This document shows, in pieces, positions 8,934 through 18,098 of a DNA stretch of 64,000 nt. This DNA is from Pirellulaceae bacterium (GTDB lineage: Bacteria > Planctomycetota > Planctomycetia > Pirellulales > Pirellulaceae). The notes beneath the pieces were generated by a model. It made no database searches. It saw only the letters and a list, made by a program, of their open reading frames with translations, and was not told the origin of the DNA. Made by a program: the position numbers and the translations under genes. How positions within the stretch are numbered: the stretch's first letter is position 1; each line of letters opens with the position of its first letter. Location: the NCBI GenBank assembly GCA_029243025.1, contig JAQWSU010000006.1:124001-188000 (forward strand), in the 5' to 3' direction.

Positions 8934-10199
8934 TCATTCTTTCGGCGAAAGTCGCCACTTGGTCAGCGTTTGATCATCCTTGATCAAGATACTGTCTTGC
9001 CAAAGCACGGGCGGTGCCCAGGTGGAAGTCTGCGACACTTGATAGCTTGCCACAGTATCAAGCTGGTCATCTTTGGCGGCTATTACCTGCAATTGACCAT
9101 CGTTGATCAAAGCTACCACATATCCCGGAACAGATAAGAACATCACATTGTCGCCTGTGCGACCAGGCCCTTGCCATTTGATTTGTCCGGTCTTGGTATC
9201 GAGACAGAAAAACCGACCACTCCCATAATGCGAAAAACCAAACAGCAGATCGCCGTTGATCACAGCCGAACTCATGTCGAGTGCCACACCCTCTTGATAC
9301 CAGGCCTCCTTGACCGTCCATTGATCGCCGTCGCGAGTCGGTCGCAGGCTCAGTAAGCCGCGATTTTCGCCACCAAGCAAAATATGTCCCCGATGAAATA
9401 CAGGTGTCGGCATGTTTTGGTTGTGACCTTCGTGCGGAAATTCATATTCCCAGAGCAAGCGACCGGTTGCACTCTCGACACCCAACAGGGCACGGTGGTT
9501 CCATTCCACGATCTGCCGCACACCATCAATTTCAACCACAAGCGGAGAGGAATAGGAAGCGCCATCTTGGCCCTGAGTCCAAATTTCCTTCCCGCTCGTG
9601 GCGTCCAAAGCCACCAACTGCCCGTCTTCATCATTGCCAAAGTGAACGATCACATGGTTGCCATCGACCAACGGCGATGTCGCTACGCCCCAGTAGGGAT
9701 GAGTCTTCTCAAACCGCGAACTGTAATCGCGTCGCCACAATAACTCACCACTCGTTGCATCCCAGGCAGAAAGAACTCCCGTGATGCTGAGCGTAAATAT
9801 TTTCCCATCCACCAGCGTCGGAGATGCCTTGGGCCCCTTGCCATGCTTCTCACCACCGCCACCCATTTGGAAAGGAGCCGGGTAACTCTTTCGCCAAATC
9901 ACAGCGCCAGTCTTCAGATCCAAACACCACACCACTTCTTGTTCGCCTTGTCGCGCGTGTTGGTAAACTCGATCACCCGACACGAGCGGAGAACCATAGC
10001 CACTCCCTACCTCGACCTGCCAGCTTTTCTCGAGTTTCTTGGGCCAAACAGTCGGCGGCTGGAACCCACTCACCCAGCCATCACGCTGGGGACCCAGCCA
10101 ACCTGACCAATCAAGCTGGTCTGCACAGGCCTGCTGCCAAGCGCTCGAGTCGAACAGACAAGTCAACAGAATCAGCGGGATGGCAATCAAACGCAACAT
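8934..10199 (-). CDS. Secreted PQQ-type beta-propeller protein
   Basis: A 421-residue protein with an N-terminal signal peptide (hydrophobic to about residue 26) and repeated propeller blades of the PQQ/BamB kind, seen as recurring units such as ALDATSGKEIWTQ, CLDTKTGQIKWQG and GVESATGRLLWEYE. These blades do not by themselves show PQQ binding, and no dehydrogenase catalytic residues are evident. Proteins of this kind are abundant in planctomycetes, where their role is mostly unknown. The gene stands alone, convergent to the ABC exporter, with a long gene-free region upstream. Confidence 0.85.
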   Translation of the reverse strand: MLRLIAIPLILLTCLFDSSAWQQACADQLDWSGWLGPQRDGWVSGFQPPTVWPKKLEKSWQVEVGSGYGSPLVSGDRVYQHARQGEQEVVWCLDLKTGAVIWRKSYPAPFQMGGGGEKHGKGPKASPTLVDGKIFTLSITGVLSAWDATSGELLWRRDYSSRFEKTHPYWGVATSPLVDGNHVIVHFGNDEDGQLVALDATSGKEIWTQGQDGASYSSPLVVEIDGVRQIVEWNHRALLGVESATGRLLWEYEFPHEGHNQNMPTPVFHRGHILLGGENRGLLSLRPTRDGDQWTVKEAWYQEGVALDMSSAVINGDLLFGFSHYGSGRFFCLDTKTGQIKWQGPGRTGDNVMFLSVPGYVVALINDGQLQVIAAKDDQLDTVASYQVSQTSTWAPPVLWQDSILIKDDQTLTKWRLSPKE

Positions 10200-10852
10200 T
10201 GGATTTGACTCCTTTTTTCTGCGGTGAATAGGTTTCAGTCGATGTTAGCCAATCAACCAGATACAAAAGACGAACCTGGCATTTGCCAATCTGACTCTTG
10301 GGACCGTCTGGGCAAATATCCCTCTGCACCGTACTGGCAATCCAGACACAAGTGGTGCGTTGATTGCTCACGATTCGGCACCAAGCAACAGTCTGAATGG
10401 TACGACAAAACGACTTGTCAAAGCAAATAAAAAGAATACCACGAATGTCTGGACAAAAGCAGACAACGCCATCAGGGATGCTGCGCCACAATGGGTAATC
10501 CGACAAGCATCACCGATGAGGATTCACCCTCATGCGTGATCGAGGGGGAGCGGCAAAAAAGCGGCGGCGTTCGAGAAAAACACTCGATCAGCCTCGCCGC
10601 AAGCGGGTCGCATGTCGACCCTCATCGGCAGTTCGGAAAAGAGCCGAAAATTTGTCCACGTAATCCTCCAAGACTGGCACCAACTCACAGCGACCCGCGA
10701 GGTGACAGCGACCATGCTGAACAGTGTTTCAGCGATTATCCACGACAATTCGTGAGCTAAAGTTAAAGAGGCCATAAGTGACTCGAAGCGGATTCTCTTC
10801 CTACCAACTGATCTCTGCGTGGTGATTTCACCACGCCCCAGGAGCGTGTTAG
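10200..10852. other. 653-bp gap without a convincing gene
   Basis: Short frames occur on both strands (for example 10491-10760 and 10530-10775), but they overlap each other, lack good ribosome binding sites and have no recognisable motif. The region separates the PQQ protein gene from the ABC ATPase gene and must hold the promoters of both. The only strong structure seen is the palindrome at 10817-10836. Confidence 0.6.
10817..10836. promoter_or_regulatory. 20-bp palindrome upstream of the ABC-2 transporter genes
   Basis: The arms gcgtggtga and tcaccacgc are perfect 9-bp inverted repeats separated by tt. The element ends only 3 bp before the AGGAG ribosome binding site of the ATPase gene. 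Because there is no T run after it, it looks more like a dimeric repressor operator, or a hairpin masking the ribosome binding site, than a terminator. Confidence 0.55.
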
Positions 10853-11599
10853 GTGATTTGCGTCAAAGAATTTCATAAAGCCTACAATCAAACTATCGCC
10901 GTCGCCGGAATATCGTTCCAGGTCGAGCCGGGTCAAATCCTAGGCCTGATTGGCCCAAACGGCGCTGGTAAGACAACGACTCTTCGAGCGTTGTGTGGCA
11001 TCATCCCGATCAGTCAAGGGAAAATGGCGGTGGGCGGCTTCGATCTTAGAGACGAACCGTTGGAAGCAAAACGGCGCCTCGCCTACATCCCGGATGAACC
11101 TCAACTTTTCGAAGATCTTTCGGTGTCGCAACATCTGGCTTTCACGGCTGCTTCATATCAAGTCGAAGATGCGTCTCTTCGAATCGGAGCCTTATTAGAT
11201 GCTTTCGAATTAGCATCCAAAGCGAACACACCCGTCGGTGATCTGTCGCGCGGCATGAAGCAGAAACTTGCCGTGTGCTGTGGCTATCTTCATGAACCCA
11301 CGGCGATCCTCTTTGACGAACCCCTCACAGGTCTTGATCCTCGCGGAATCCGTGCGTTGAAAGAATCAATCATCCAACGTGCGAATGATGGAGCAGCGAT
11401 CATCATTAGCTCCCACCTACTGGCGATGGTCGAAGACATTTGCAGTTACACACTAATTTTGGATCATGGAAGCCAGCGTTACTTCGGTCCGCTTTCCGAG
11501 GTCAAAACGGAATTTGCCAGCCATCTGACCGCCGCGTCACTCGAAGAGATCTTTTTCCATGCCACCACAAGCGGTCCCACAGTGGCCAACGGTCATTAA
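10853..11599 (+). CDS. ABC transporter ATP-binding protein
   Basis: The 248-residue ATPase has Walker A (GPNGAGKTT), signature LSRGMKQKLAV, Walker B (ILFDEPLTGLD) and a switch histidine (IIISSHLL). This is the pattern of the ABC-2/drug and polysaccharide exporter class. Translation starts at GTG 10853, supported by AGGAG 8 nt upstream. The next gene encodes the membrane partner and starts within about 30-105 bp, so the two form one operon. The substrate is unknown. Confidence 0.9.
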   Translation: MICVKEFHKAYNQTIAVAGISFQVEPGQILGLIGPNGAGKTTTLRALCGIIPISQGKMAVGGFDLRDEPLEAKRRLAYIPDEPQLFEDLSVSQHLAFTAASYQVEDASLRIGALLDAFELASKANTPVGDLSRGMKQKLAVCCGYLHEPTAILFDEPLTGLDPRGIRALKESIIQRANDGAAIIISSHLLAMVEDICSYTLILDHGSQRYFGPLSEVKTEFASHLTAASLEEIFFHATTSGPTVANGH

Positions 11600-11628
11600 A
11601 TGATGCATTTGATCTTGCTGAGGACAAC

Positions 11629-13314
11629 TTGATAAATTCATCCCCCCTCAATCCGGGCATTGGGCGACTCATACAATTTCAGGCCAGCGCAAAATGTCGA
11701 CGTATGCTACGAGGCTTCACCAATCCTCGACGCGTGATCTGGTCCATTATCGGCTTGATGCTCGCGATCCTGTGGTTTAGCAATGCGTTGACGATCGTGT
11801 TTCGCCAATCTGCCGACATCGAACAATTTCGAAAATGGGTTCCTTTAGGATTACTGGCCTACGCATTATGGCACGTTATCAAAGTAGCATTCCAACGTCC
11901 CGAGGAAGCGATTGAATGGACGCCGGCTGAACGTGAACTGCTATCTGGCGGACCCTTTCAACGCTGGGAGTTGATCATCTATCGACTGGCGGGCGTCGCG
12001 AGTGCGGGTCTCGTTAAATCGCTGCTGTTCACCGTGCTCATGCTACCGGAACTGAGTCTCTTTTTAGCCGCATTTGCGGGGACATTTCTGGCACTAATGT
12101 TTCTGGATTTGATCCGATTGGGTGTGGAGGTGACGACGCATGGAATGTCGAAAATCGCCTACCTGACCTTCCGGTGGACGACGACCTTGATCATTTTGGT
12201 GATCGGCGTTTTTTCACTGGTCATCGCTGCCAACACCCCCGTTTCATTGGCAACCAACACGGTGGGCTTGTCCTTGGGATTGATTGGTCACGTCTTCAAA
12301 TCAAGCGCCAGTTTAGTCGAGACGCCGTTTGGAGAGACGTTGATCGCGCCATTCCAAGTCTTTAGCCAACTGATTACCGCCACTTCGTATTCGGCAACGA
12401 CTTTTGGCTGGCTAACCATTGCAGTCGCAATGGTGGGCGGATCATTGGTGATTTTGATTCGCCTGGATCGATATTTTTCAGAGGCGATTCAGCAGCGCGA
12501 AGAAGACGCCTATCCTCCCCAACAGCCGATGAAGCAGAATTATCCCCAAAAAACAGCAACTACCCCACGCCTCGCGCGCATCCCTCAATGGCACGGTGGC
12601 GGCCCTATCGCCTGGAGACAGATCGTTGGTGCTTTCAAACAACGCAGCAGTTTGACCTTCGCGTTGGCCTTGCCGGGCGGACTTGCCTGCCTCCCCCTCT
12701 ACGTCTACGCGGATGGGACACAAGCAGTCCTTAGTGTGGCAGCGGCGCTTGTGTTTTACACATTCTTGCTGCTTCCCTCCGCGCTGAAATTTGACTTCCG
12801 GCGAGACATACGCCGAATGATCGTACTCAAGACGCTTCCGATCCGCCCTATCTTTCTCGTGATCGGACAAATCACCGCACCCGTCGCACTCGCCTTTCTG
12901 TTTCAACTTAGCGTGTTAATCATCACCATGGCCGTGCGGCCCTATCCCATCTGGATCATGACAACTATCCTCGCGCTGCTGATCCCCCTCAATATTCTGA
13001 TTTTCGCGTTGGACAATCTTGTCTACTTGCTCTACCCGTACCGACTTAACCAGGAAGGAATCGAGATCCTGTTACGGACAACGTTGACGTTCACAGCAAA
13101 AGGACTTTTGTTCGCGATGGCATTGGGGATAACCTTTGCCTGGGGTTTCATTGCCAACTTTCTCTCACGATCACTCCTGAGCACTTCCTCACACTCAGCA
13201 ACGATCTTTGTCATCGGAATGGGGCTGATGTTGTGCGGAGCTTCGGGCCTGCTATTGCACGGATTGAGTCTCGCCTTTCTGCGTTTCGATCCCAGTCAAG
13301 ACACGCCTGCTTAG
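11629..13314 (+). CDS. ABC-2-like membrane permease
   Basis: A strongly hydrophobic protein with about twelve predicted membrane helices in two halves, split by a hydrophilic loop (roughly residues 285-330) rich in Gln and Pro. It is the evident partner of the ATPase encoded just upstream. The start is uncertain. TTG 11629 has GAGGA 4 nt upstream and gives 561 residues, keeping an N-terminal FQASAKCRRMLRGF helix that is often seen in such permeases. ATG 11704 would give 536 residues but lacks a good ribosome binding site. No family name is certain. Large permeases of this type are common in planctomycetes. Confidence 0.75.
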   Translation: MINSSPLNPGIGRLIQFQASAKCRRMLRGFTNPRRVIWSIIGLMLAILWFSNALTIVFRQSADIEQFRKWVPLGLLAYALWHVIKVAFQRPEEAIEWTPAERELLSGGPFQRWELIIYRLAGVASAGLVKSLLFTVLMLPELSLFLAAFAGTFLALMFLDLIRLGVEVTTHGMSKIAYLTFRWTTTLIILVIGVFSLVIAANTPVSLATNTVGLSLGLIGHVFKSSASLVETPFGETLIAPFQVFSQLITATSYSATTFGWLTIAVAMVGGSLVILIRLDRYFSEAIQQREEDAYPPQQPMKQNYPQKTATTPRLARIPQWHGGGPIAWRQIVGAFKQRSSLTFALALPGGLACLPLYVYADGTQAVLSVAAALVFYTFLLLPSALKFDFRRDIRRMIVLKTLPIRPIFLVIGQITAPVALAFLFQLSVLIITMAVRPYPIWIMTTILALLIPLNILIFALDNLVYLLYPYRLNQEGIEILLRTTLTFTAKGLLFAMALGITFAWGFIANFLSRSLLSTSSHSATIFVIGMGLMLCGASGLLLHGLSLAFLRFDPSQDTPA

Positions 13315-13552
13315 CCTTTGATTGAAGTCGTTGTTCAAACGAAGATGTTACACTCCGCTCGAACCCGCGACGAAGGACAACCCATCTTCGGACACTTCAG
13401 GTCGCAAAAGCGGCGGTCGCTTGCATTCGCAAACCACAACTCGAATGCCATCGCAAAAGAGCGGGGAGAACCATTAGCGCGCAAAAAAGCCGGAGCAAAG
13501 GCTAGCCCGCACATTGCTCCGACTCACAAATTCCGATCGACCAATGAAGCGA

Positions 13553-15796
13553 TTATCGAGTTGTTGTTTCCTTCTCAACTCGTGCCATCATCTCAGCAAA
13601 GTGGGTGGCTCGGTTACCATTCCCCAAATGCTTGTGCATGGAGGCCAGGTTCCCGTAAGGCACGGTTAAGGCGGCCAAATCAAGCGTTCCGACTTGAACA
13701 GCCTGCTGCATCAAATCGGCACCGGCCTGAGTCAATTCAACCGCTTTCTCTCGTTCACCCACGGTCCAGTAGGATACGCCCATGCTGACAAACAGATCGC
13801 CAAAACTGCTACTATCGACCAGGTTCGATAGCGACTCATCAGAGAACATTGGCTTCGCACGCTCATACCAACTCACGGCTTCCCGATGGTCGTCACGCGT
13901 CGTTGCATACAACGAGCCAACCAAGAAGTACAGCTGACCCTCCATCATTTCATCAAACAACGAAGGCTGACGCTCTGCCTGTTGACTGTTCAGCAAAGCG
14001 ACTGCGTTGCTCGCGTAATTCATTGCTTCCTCAGCACGACCACGTCGCTGCTCAACGACCGCCGCATACAACAAGGCTTCTGAGAGTTCTCGCTCGATAC
14101 GTGCCTGATAAAGTTTGTCGTCGGCAGAAGCGATCAATCGCTTGCCTTCCCTCAATGCCTCTTCCGTCGCGACCGAAGCATTAAAACTTCCATCCAACAC
14201 CGAGTAGATAGCCAAAGTCGTTCGATAGATTTCCATCCGAATCGTCTCATCACCCCCATCTTGAGAGATATAGTCCTCACCAATCTGGGCAGCACGAGTC
14301 AACCATTTGGGTACAACTTCGGACTGACGCTGAAAATTACCAAGAGCCACGTCTTGAGCGACCGCAAGGTGGGCATCAACCAACACATCCTTCGCCATTC
14401 GACGCATGGACTCTGTGTCATCATTCACATGCTTCACTGCCAGATCGATCGCTTTAAGATGATGCGCCATCGCATCCTCAAAGGTTGGATCAGGCCCGGA
14501 GGTAAGCAAATTACCAATTTGGTATTCGGCTCTTGCTCGCACAATTGTGCTCACATCAGGATCGTCAATGACTGCCTGTGTGTCGCTCACACCCGACTCC
14601 AACTGTCCGTCAGCCGCGTTCAGTCGAGCCAATGTCAATCGATAAAGAGGATTCGTCGGATCCAATCGCAATGCGGATTGGCAATTTTCGATCGCATCCT
14701 TGCTTCGTCCAACGCGTGAAAGTAACTCAGCTCTCAACCAAAATGCGTGATCATCCTGATCATCCAACTCGGTCGCTGCCTCAAGATCCGCCAAACTGTC
14801 AGCGATCTGATGTTTTTCGTCGCTCTCGGCTCGCATGCGAAACATCTCGCCCTGAATCGGGCCGAGTGAAATCTGAGCCACGAGACGGCTCTCCGCTGAA
14901 TCGGCCAAAGTCAGCAATACGCCTCGCTCTGGAAAACCATGCGCGAGTGGCGTGCCTGCATCGTCAGATATTTCAACGGGCTGGAGATCCACCAAATCCA
15001 ACTGTTCGTGAATCTCGTCACTTTCCGTCGGCTTCGCAAGATGGACCAAAATCGACTGGACCAACAGTCCGTCGGCATCGGCATACACGTCAATCTGCCG
15101 GAAGCCGGGAAAGGCGTAAACCAGCACGTCACCTTCTTCCGAATCAATGTATTTCCCCGGCTCACCCCAGCTGTCCCGTAGCACCTCCACGGTGGTTGTG
15201 CCCGGCTCGATTTGGTTGAAACGGAGAGGCTCGTAGCCATGACTATTCGATGGAGAAGGTGCACTTAACGGCTCAGCCTTCGCAGTTCGAAATGAAAGAA
15301 ACGGATCGATCGACTCAAGCTCTGATCCTTGGAGCTCATCGGATTCCAGCTCCTTCGATACGACAGCATCAGCGTTGGCCGCAGCTTCCTCGCTCTCGAT
15401 CGTTCTTGCTACCCCATCAGCTGTATCTTCCTCAACGACCGTTTTCGGACCGTCCGTCGAAGGAACTACTGGCTCCTTTGCCTTGACGTGGCTCTCTGTC
15501 TTCTTAACGATTTCTTCTTTGGCCGGAGACTCTTCCTTGGCCGGAGACTCTTCCTTGGCCGGAGACTCTTCTTTGGCCGGAGACTCTTCTTTGGCCGGAG
15601 ATTCTTCCTTGGCCGGAGATTCTACGTTCGGTGGCACAAATGGCTCTGTCGTCGGCACCAGTTCGGCCGCCGCGGAACCATCCGAATGGCCAGGCGAAAT
15701 CTCGCGGAACTGCGCAGATGCCGTTGGCACCCACGAAACTACAAGAGTCAAGGACAGGACCTGAATGATCGTTCGCGAATGACTGGGACAACGCAT
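13553..15796 (-). CDS. Secreted TPR protein with SPAKEE hexapeptide repeats
   Basis: The 747-residue product has a signal peptide ending near residue 28 (VPTASA). About six SPAKEE hexapeptides follow at residues 59-95, then a charged linker. Around residues 190-330 is a small domain whose opening (FNQIEPGTTTVEVLRDSWG) recalls BamE/SmpA-like folds. The rest is helical TPR repeats (for example AIENCQSALRLDPTNPLYRL). It is likely periplasmic or in the planctomycete outer compartment and a scaffold. ATG 15796 is preceded by AAGGAGAGG, better than a longer non-ATG start at 15817. The function is unknown. Confidence 0.75.
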   Translation of the reverse strand: MRCPSHSRTIIQVLSLTLVVSWVPTASAQFREISPGHSDGSAAAELVPTTEPFVPPNVESPAKEESPAKEESPAKEESPAKEESPAKEESPAKEEIVKKTESHVKAKEPVVPSTDGPKTVVEEDTADGVARTIESEEAAANADAVVSKELESDELQGSELESIDPFLSFRTAKAEPLSAPSPSNSHGYEPLRFNQIEPGTTTVEVLRDSWGEPGKYIDSEEGDVLVYAFPGFRQIDVYADADGLLVQSILVHLAKPTESDEIHEQLDLVDLQPVEISDDAGTPLAHGFPERGVLLTLADSAESRLVAQISLGPIQGEMFRMRAESDEKHQIADSLADLEAATELDDQDDHAFWLRAELLSRVGRSKDAIENCQSALRLDPTNPLYRLTLARLNAADGQLESGVSDTQAVIDDPDVSTIVRARAEYQIGNLLTSGPDPTFEDAMAHHLKAIDLAVKHVNDDTESMRRMAKDVLVDAHLAVAQDVALGNFQRQSEVVPKWLTRAAQIGEDYISQDGGDETIRMEIYRTTLAIYSVLDGSFNASVATEEALREGKRLIASADDKLYQARIERELSEALLYAAVVEQRRGRAEEAMNYASNAVALLNSQQAERQPSLFDEMMEGQLYFLVGSLYATTRDDHREAVSWYERAKPMFSDESLSNLVDSSSFGDLFVSMGVSYWTVGEREKAVELTQAGADLMQQAVQVGTLDLAALTVPYGNLASMHKHLGNGNRATHFAEMMARVEKETTTR
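15521..15625. repeat. 18-bp tandem repeat, about six copies, in the TPR protein gene
   Basis: Units of ggccggagactcttcctt repeat at 15521, 15539, 15557, 15575, 15593 and (partly) 15611, with only t/c third-position changes between copies. They encode SPAKEE. The near-identity of copies points to recent slippage or expansion, and length variation between strains would be expected. Confidence 0.9.
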
Positions 15797-16125
15797 AACA
15801 CCTCTCCTTCGATTCAACGCGATCCAGACGACGGTGTATCAAGAACACCGGCGGACCCTCCGCGTCGCAAAATCCGTTATGTCAACTCAGATCGGAAAAT
15901 CCGCACCGTGAGTACAGTTTGTTAGGTCAGATTCTTTGTATCGGCACCGCATCAGCCATTTGCTAGCGAGGTCCGGCGAAGCTAGGCAAAGTAGCAAGAC
16001 CTCTCCTTGCGTTGGTTCAATGGTTGGATGAATCGATTGCGAGTCGCAAAAGTTGGCAGCAGAAAATGACAAAACAGAGAACGCCGAATCTGTTCGGACG
16101 ATCGACCCACTCGCCTTTTCGCCCA
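15797..16125. other. 329-bp gap upstream of the TPR protein gene
   Basis: This stretch lies between the stop of the MnmE-like gene and the start of the TPR protein gene, both on the minus strand. A minus-strand frame at 15887-16126 has no ribosome binding site or recognisable sequence. I see no convincing gene, terminator or RNA. It presumably carries the promoter of the TPR gene. Confidence 0.5.
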
Positions 16126-17274
16126 CTAAGAATCGAAGATTGGCGCGACATCCACAAGACGTGCGAGAGACTGATTGGCCGCCTCGAATTCACCATCTTC
16201 CATGGCTAAGGAGATCCGATCCAGTTCGGCATATTGCCGTTCGGTAAAGGGCACGGCAGCTCCTGACGGGGGGGATTGAGGCACAAGCCGAGAGCCGATT
16301 TCGCCAAGTAAATGCTCCACTCCCTCACCGGTCAAAGCACTGGTCAGAATTGAATCGGCCGGAATCGGTAGGGCCATAGACGGCTGTTGATCAATCTTAT
16401 TGAAGACGGAGAGCACCTTGGTTAGGTCACCCAGCTGTTCGCGGGGTAGTTGCGGCGATGCCGCATCGAGTACCTGCACGATTAGATCGGCATCCCTCAA
16501 GCAGTCAACCGACTGCTGCACTCCTGCGGCTTCGACTGGCTCATCCGTTTGACGTATTCCGGCCGTATCGGCAAACTCGACGAGCCAACCGTCGATGACG
16601 GTCTGAGCGGTCACCACATCGCGAGTGGTGCCTGGCTGGTCGTAGACGATAGCTCGTTGAAATCCAACAAGCGAGTTAATCAGACTGCTTTTTCCGACAT
16701 TCGGCGCGCCGGCCAGAACCACTCGCCATGGTTTTGTAAGATGTAACCCGAGCGAACGAAATCCTCCCAAAATAGTCACCTGCCTCCGCGCCTCGGCAAC
16801 ATTTCCATCTGCAAGCGATTGTTGGATCTCCTGAAACGCACGGTGCAATGCGCCACGATGCTGATCGAGTAAAATTGTGGCGACGGTTGCTGTGCGTGCA
16901 TCCGCAAGCGCTACAACGCACTCCCGCTGGATTGAATCGGCTCCTGCGAGCAACGCCCATTCCACCAGCTGACAACCCGCCGATTGCAAGCCGCTTACGA
17001 TCGAATCAGCAGCAGCCTGACCTCCATGACAATTCAATTCGACCGCATCATCGGAAGTTCGACAGAGGACCACTCCCTCTTTTGAATTTTCACGGGCAGA
17101 CCAAGCCCCATAGACGATACGATTCAGGGGCAAATCACGCAGTTGCTTAGATCCGCACGGTTCAAAATGCCTTTCGAGGCTTGTAATCGCAATCGGACCG
17201 CGAACAAGAATCGTGGCAATTGCCGCTCGTCCCGCAGGGGTCAAACGAGTCACAAAGGTGGGTGCACCACTCAT
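16126..17274 (-). CDS. MnmE/TrmE-like GTPase lacking the C-terminal cysteine motif
   Basis: A 382-residue protein with the MnmE layout: an N-terminal folate-type domain (TRLTPAGRAAIATILVRGP), a helical domain, then a G domain with VVLAGAPNVGKSSLINSL, YDQPGTTRDVV, DTAG and FNKID. MnmE proteins, about 450 residues, modify U34 of certain tRNAs and end in a catalytic C[IVL]GK. This one ends VDVAPIFDS with no such cysteine, and the second helical part is short. It may be a divergent MnmE with changed chemistry or a paralogue. It starts at ATG 17274, overlapping the coaX stop as ATGA. Confidence 0.75.
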   Translation of the reverse strand: MSGAPTFVTRLTPAGRAAIATILVRGPIAITSLERHFEPCGSKQLRDLPLNRIVYGAWSARENSKEGVVLCRTSDDAVELNCHGGQAAADSIVSGLQSAGCQLVEWALLAGADSIQRECVVALADARTATVATILLDQHRGALHRAFQEIQQSLADGNVAEARRQVTILGGFRSLGLHLTKPWRVVLAGAPNVGKSSLINSLVGFQRAIVYDQPGTTRDVVTAQTVIDGWLVEFADTAGIRQTDEPVEAAGVQQSVDCLRDADLIVQVLDAASPQLPREQLGDLTKVLSVFNKIDQQPSMALPIPADSILTSALTGEGVEHLLGEIGSRLVPQSPPSGAAVPFTERQYAELDRISLAMEDGEFEAANQSLARLVDVAPIFDS

Positions 17275-18065
17275 GCGAAACTCGTTTGAGAGCGAGCCGC
17301 GAGAGCAATGCCCGACAGAACAAGATGCGGCATGTATTGAGCATTAGGGGCCAGATGAGGCGCGAGTCGACGCATGTCGCCACCGGTCAAAAAGATCTCG
17401 CTAGCGGAACCGACGTGTACCTGCATGCGTTCAACAATTTCACGAATGCTACCGACCGCACCCCAGAAGACACCACTGCGAATGGCAGAATCGGTAGCCG
17501 CTCCCACTACCTCGGGTGGGTCATCCATCCGGTAGGTACTGATCACTGGCAACAAGTCGGTGCCTGATGACAAGGCGAGGGCTGAAGCCTGTTGACCCGC
17601 GAGAATCGCTCCACCCAAGAAGCAACCTGCCGCAGAAATCAAATCCACCGTGATAGCGGAACCGGCGTCGACAACAATTGCCGAACTTTCTGACGACTTG
17701 GCCCATCGTGCTGCCACCGCGTTCGCTAATCGATCCTGACCAACGCGATCAGGATGATCCACCTGAATAGGGATTTGAAAATCGCTGTGCTGCAGTTGAT
17801 GCACTCGACGAATCGACGGAATAGTACGCATCCAGTCGACAATCTCTTCGGCCGCCTGCCGATAAACGCTCGCCATGCAGCAAGTGAACGGATCAGCGGG
17901 CAACCAAGCACGCAGTTCATCAAAATTAGGAGACCTCGCATCCAGTCGAATCACATCGATCGGGAACGGAGAGGACGGATGATCCGCACCGTGAAAACGT
18001 CCCACCTTGATGGCAGTATTACCGACATCAATGGCCAGCAACGAAGATTCAGACGAACAGTTCAT
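17271..18065 (-). CDS. coaX: Type III pantothenate kinase
   Basis: The 264-residue product phosphorylates pantothenate, the first step of coenzyme A synthesis. Visible family motifs are the N-terminal phosphate loop LLAIDVGNTAIKVG, the central VVDAGSAITVDLIS carrying the catalytic-site Asp, and FLGGAILAG. Length fits CoaX (about 255-265). It sits upstream of and overlaps the MnmE-like gene by 4 bp, so the two are probably translationally coupled. Type III enzymes are not inhibited by CoA and need a monovalent cation (family knowledge). Confidence 0.9.
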   Translation of the reverse strand: MNCSSESSLLAIDVGNTAIKVGRFHGADHPSSPFPIDVIRLDARSPNFDELRAWLPADPFTCCMASVYRQAAEEIVDWMRTIPSIRRVHQLQHSDFQIPIQVDHPDRVGQDRLANAVAARWAKSSESSAIVVDAGSAITVDLISAAGCFLGGAILAGQQASALALSSGTDLLPVISTYRMDDPPEVVGAATDSAIRSGVFWGAVGSIREIVERMQVHVGSASEIFLTGGDMRRLAPHLAPNAQYMPHLVLSGIALAARSQTSFA

Positions 18066-18098
18066 GAATTACCCGCGAGGTATCATGTGACTCGAATT

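Noticed and set aside
10491-10775. Overlapping short frames on both strands in the 10.2-10.85 kb gap
   Set aside because: They overlap each other, lack ribosome binding sites and look non-coding.
13318-13788. Plus-strand frame of 156 residues after the ABC-2 permease
   Set aside because: It runs into the TPR protein gene on the other strand, has Arg/Ser/Pro-rich shadow composition and no motif.
15521-15625. Tandem repeat considered as a CRISPR-like array
   Set aside because: Units are contiguous without spacers and are in frame within a coding sequence.
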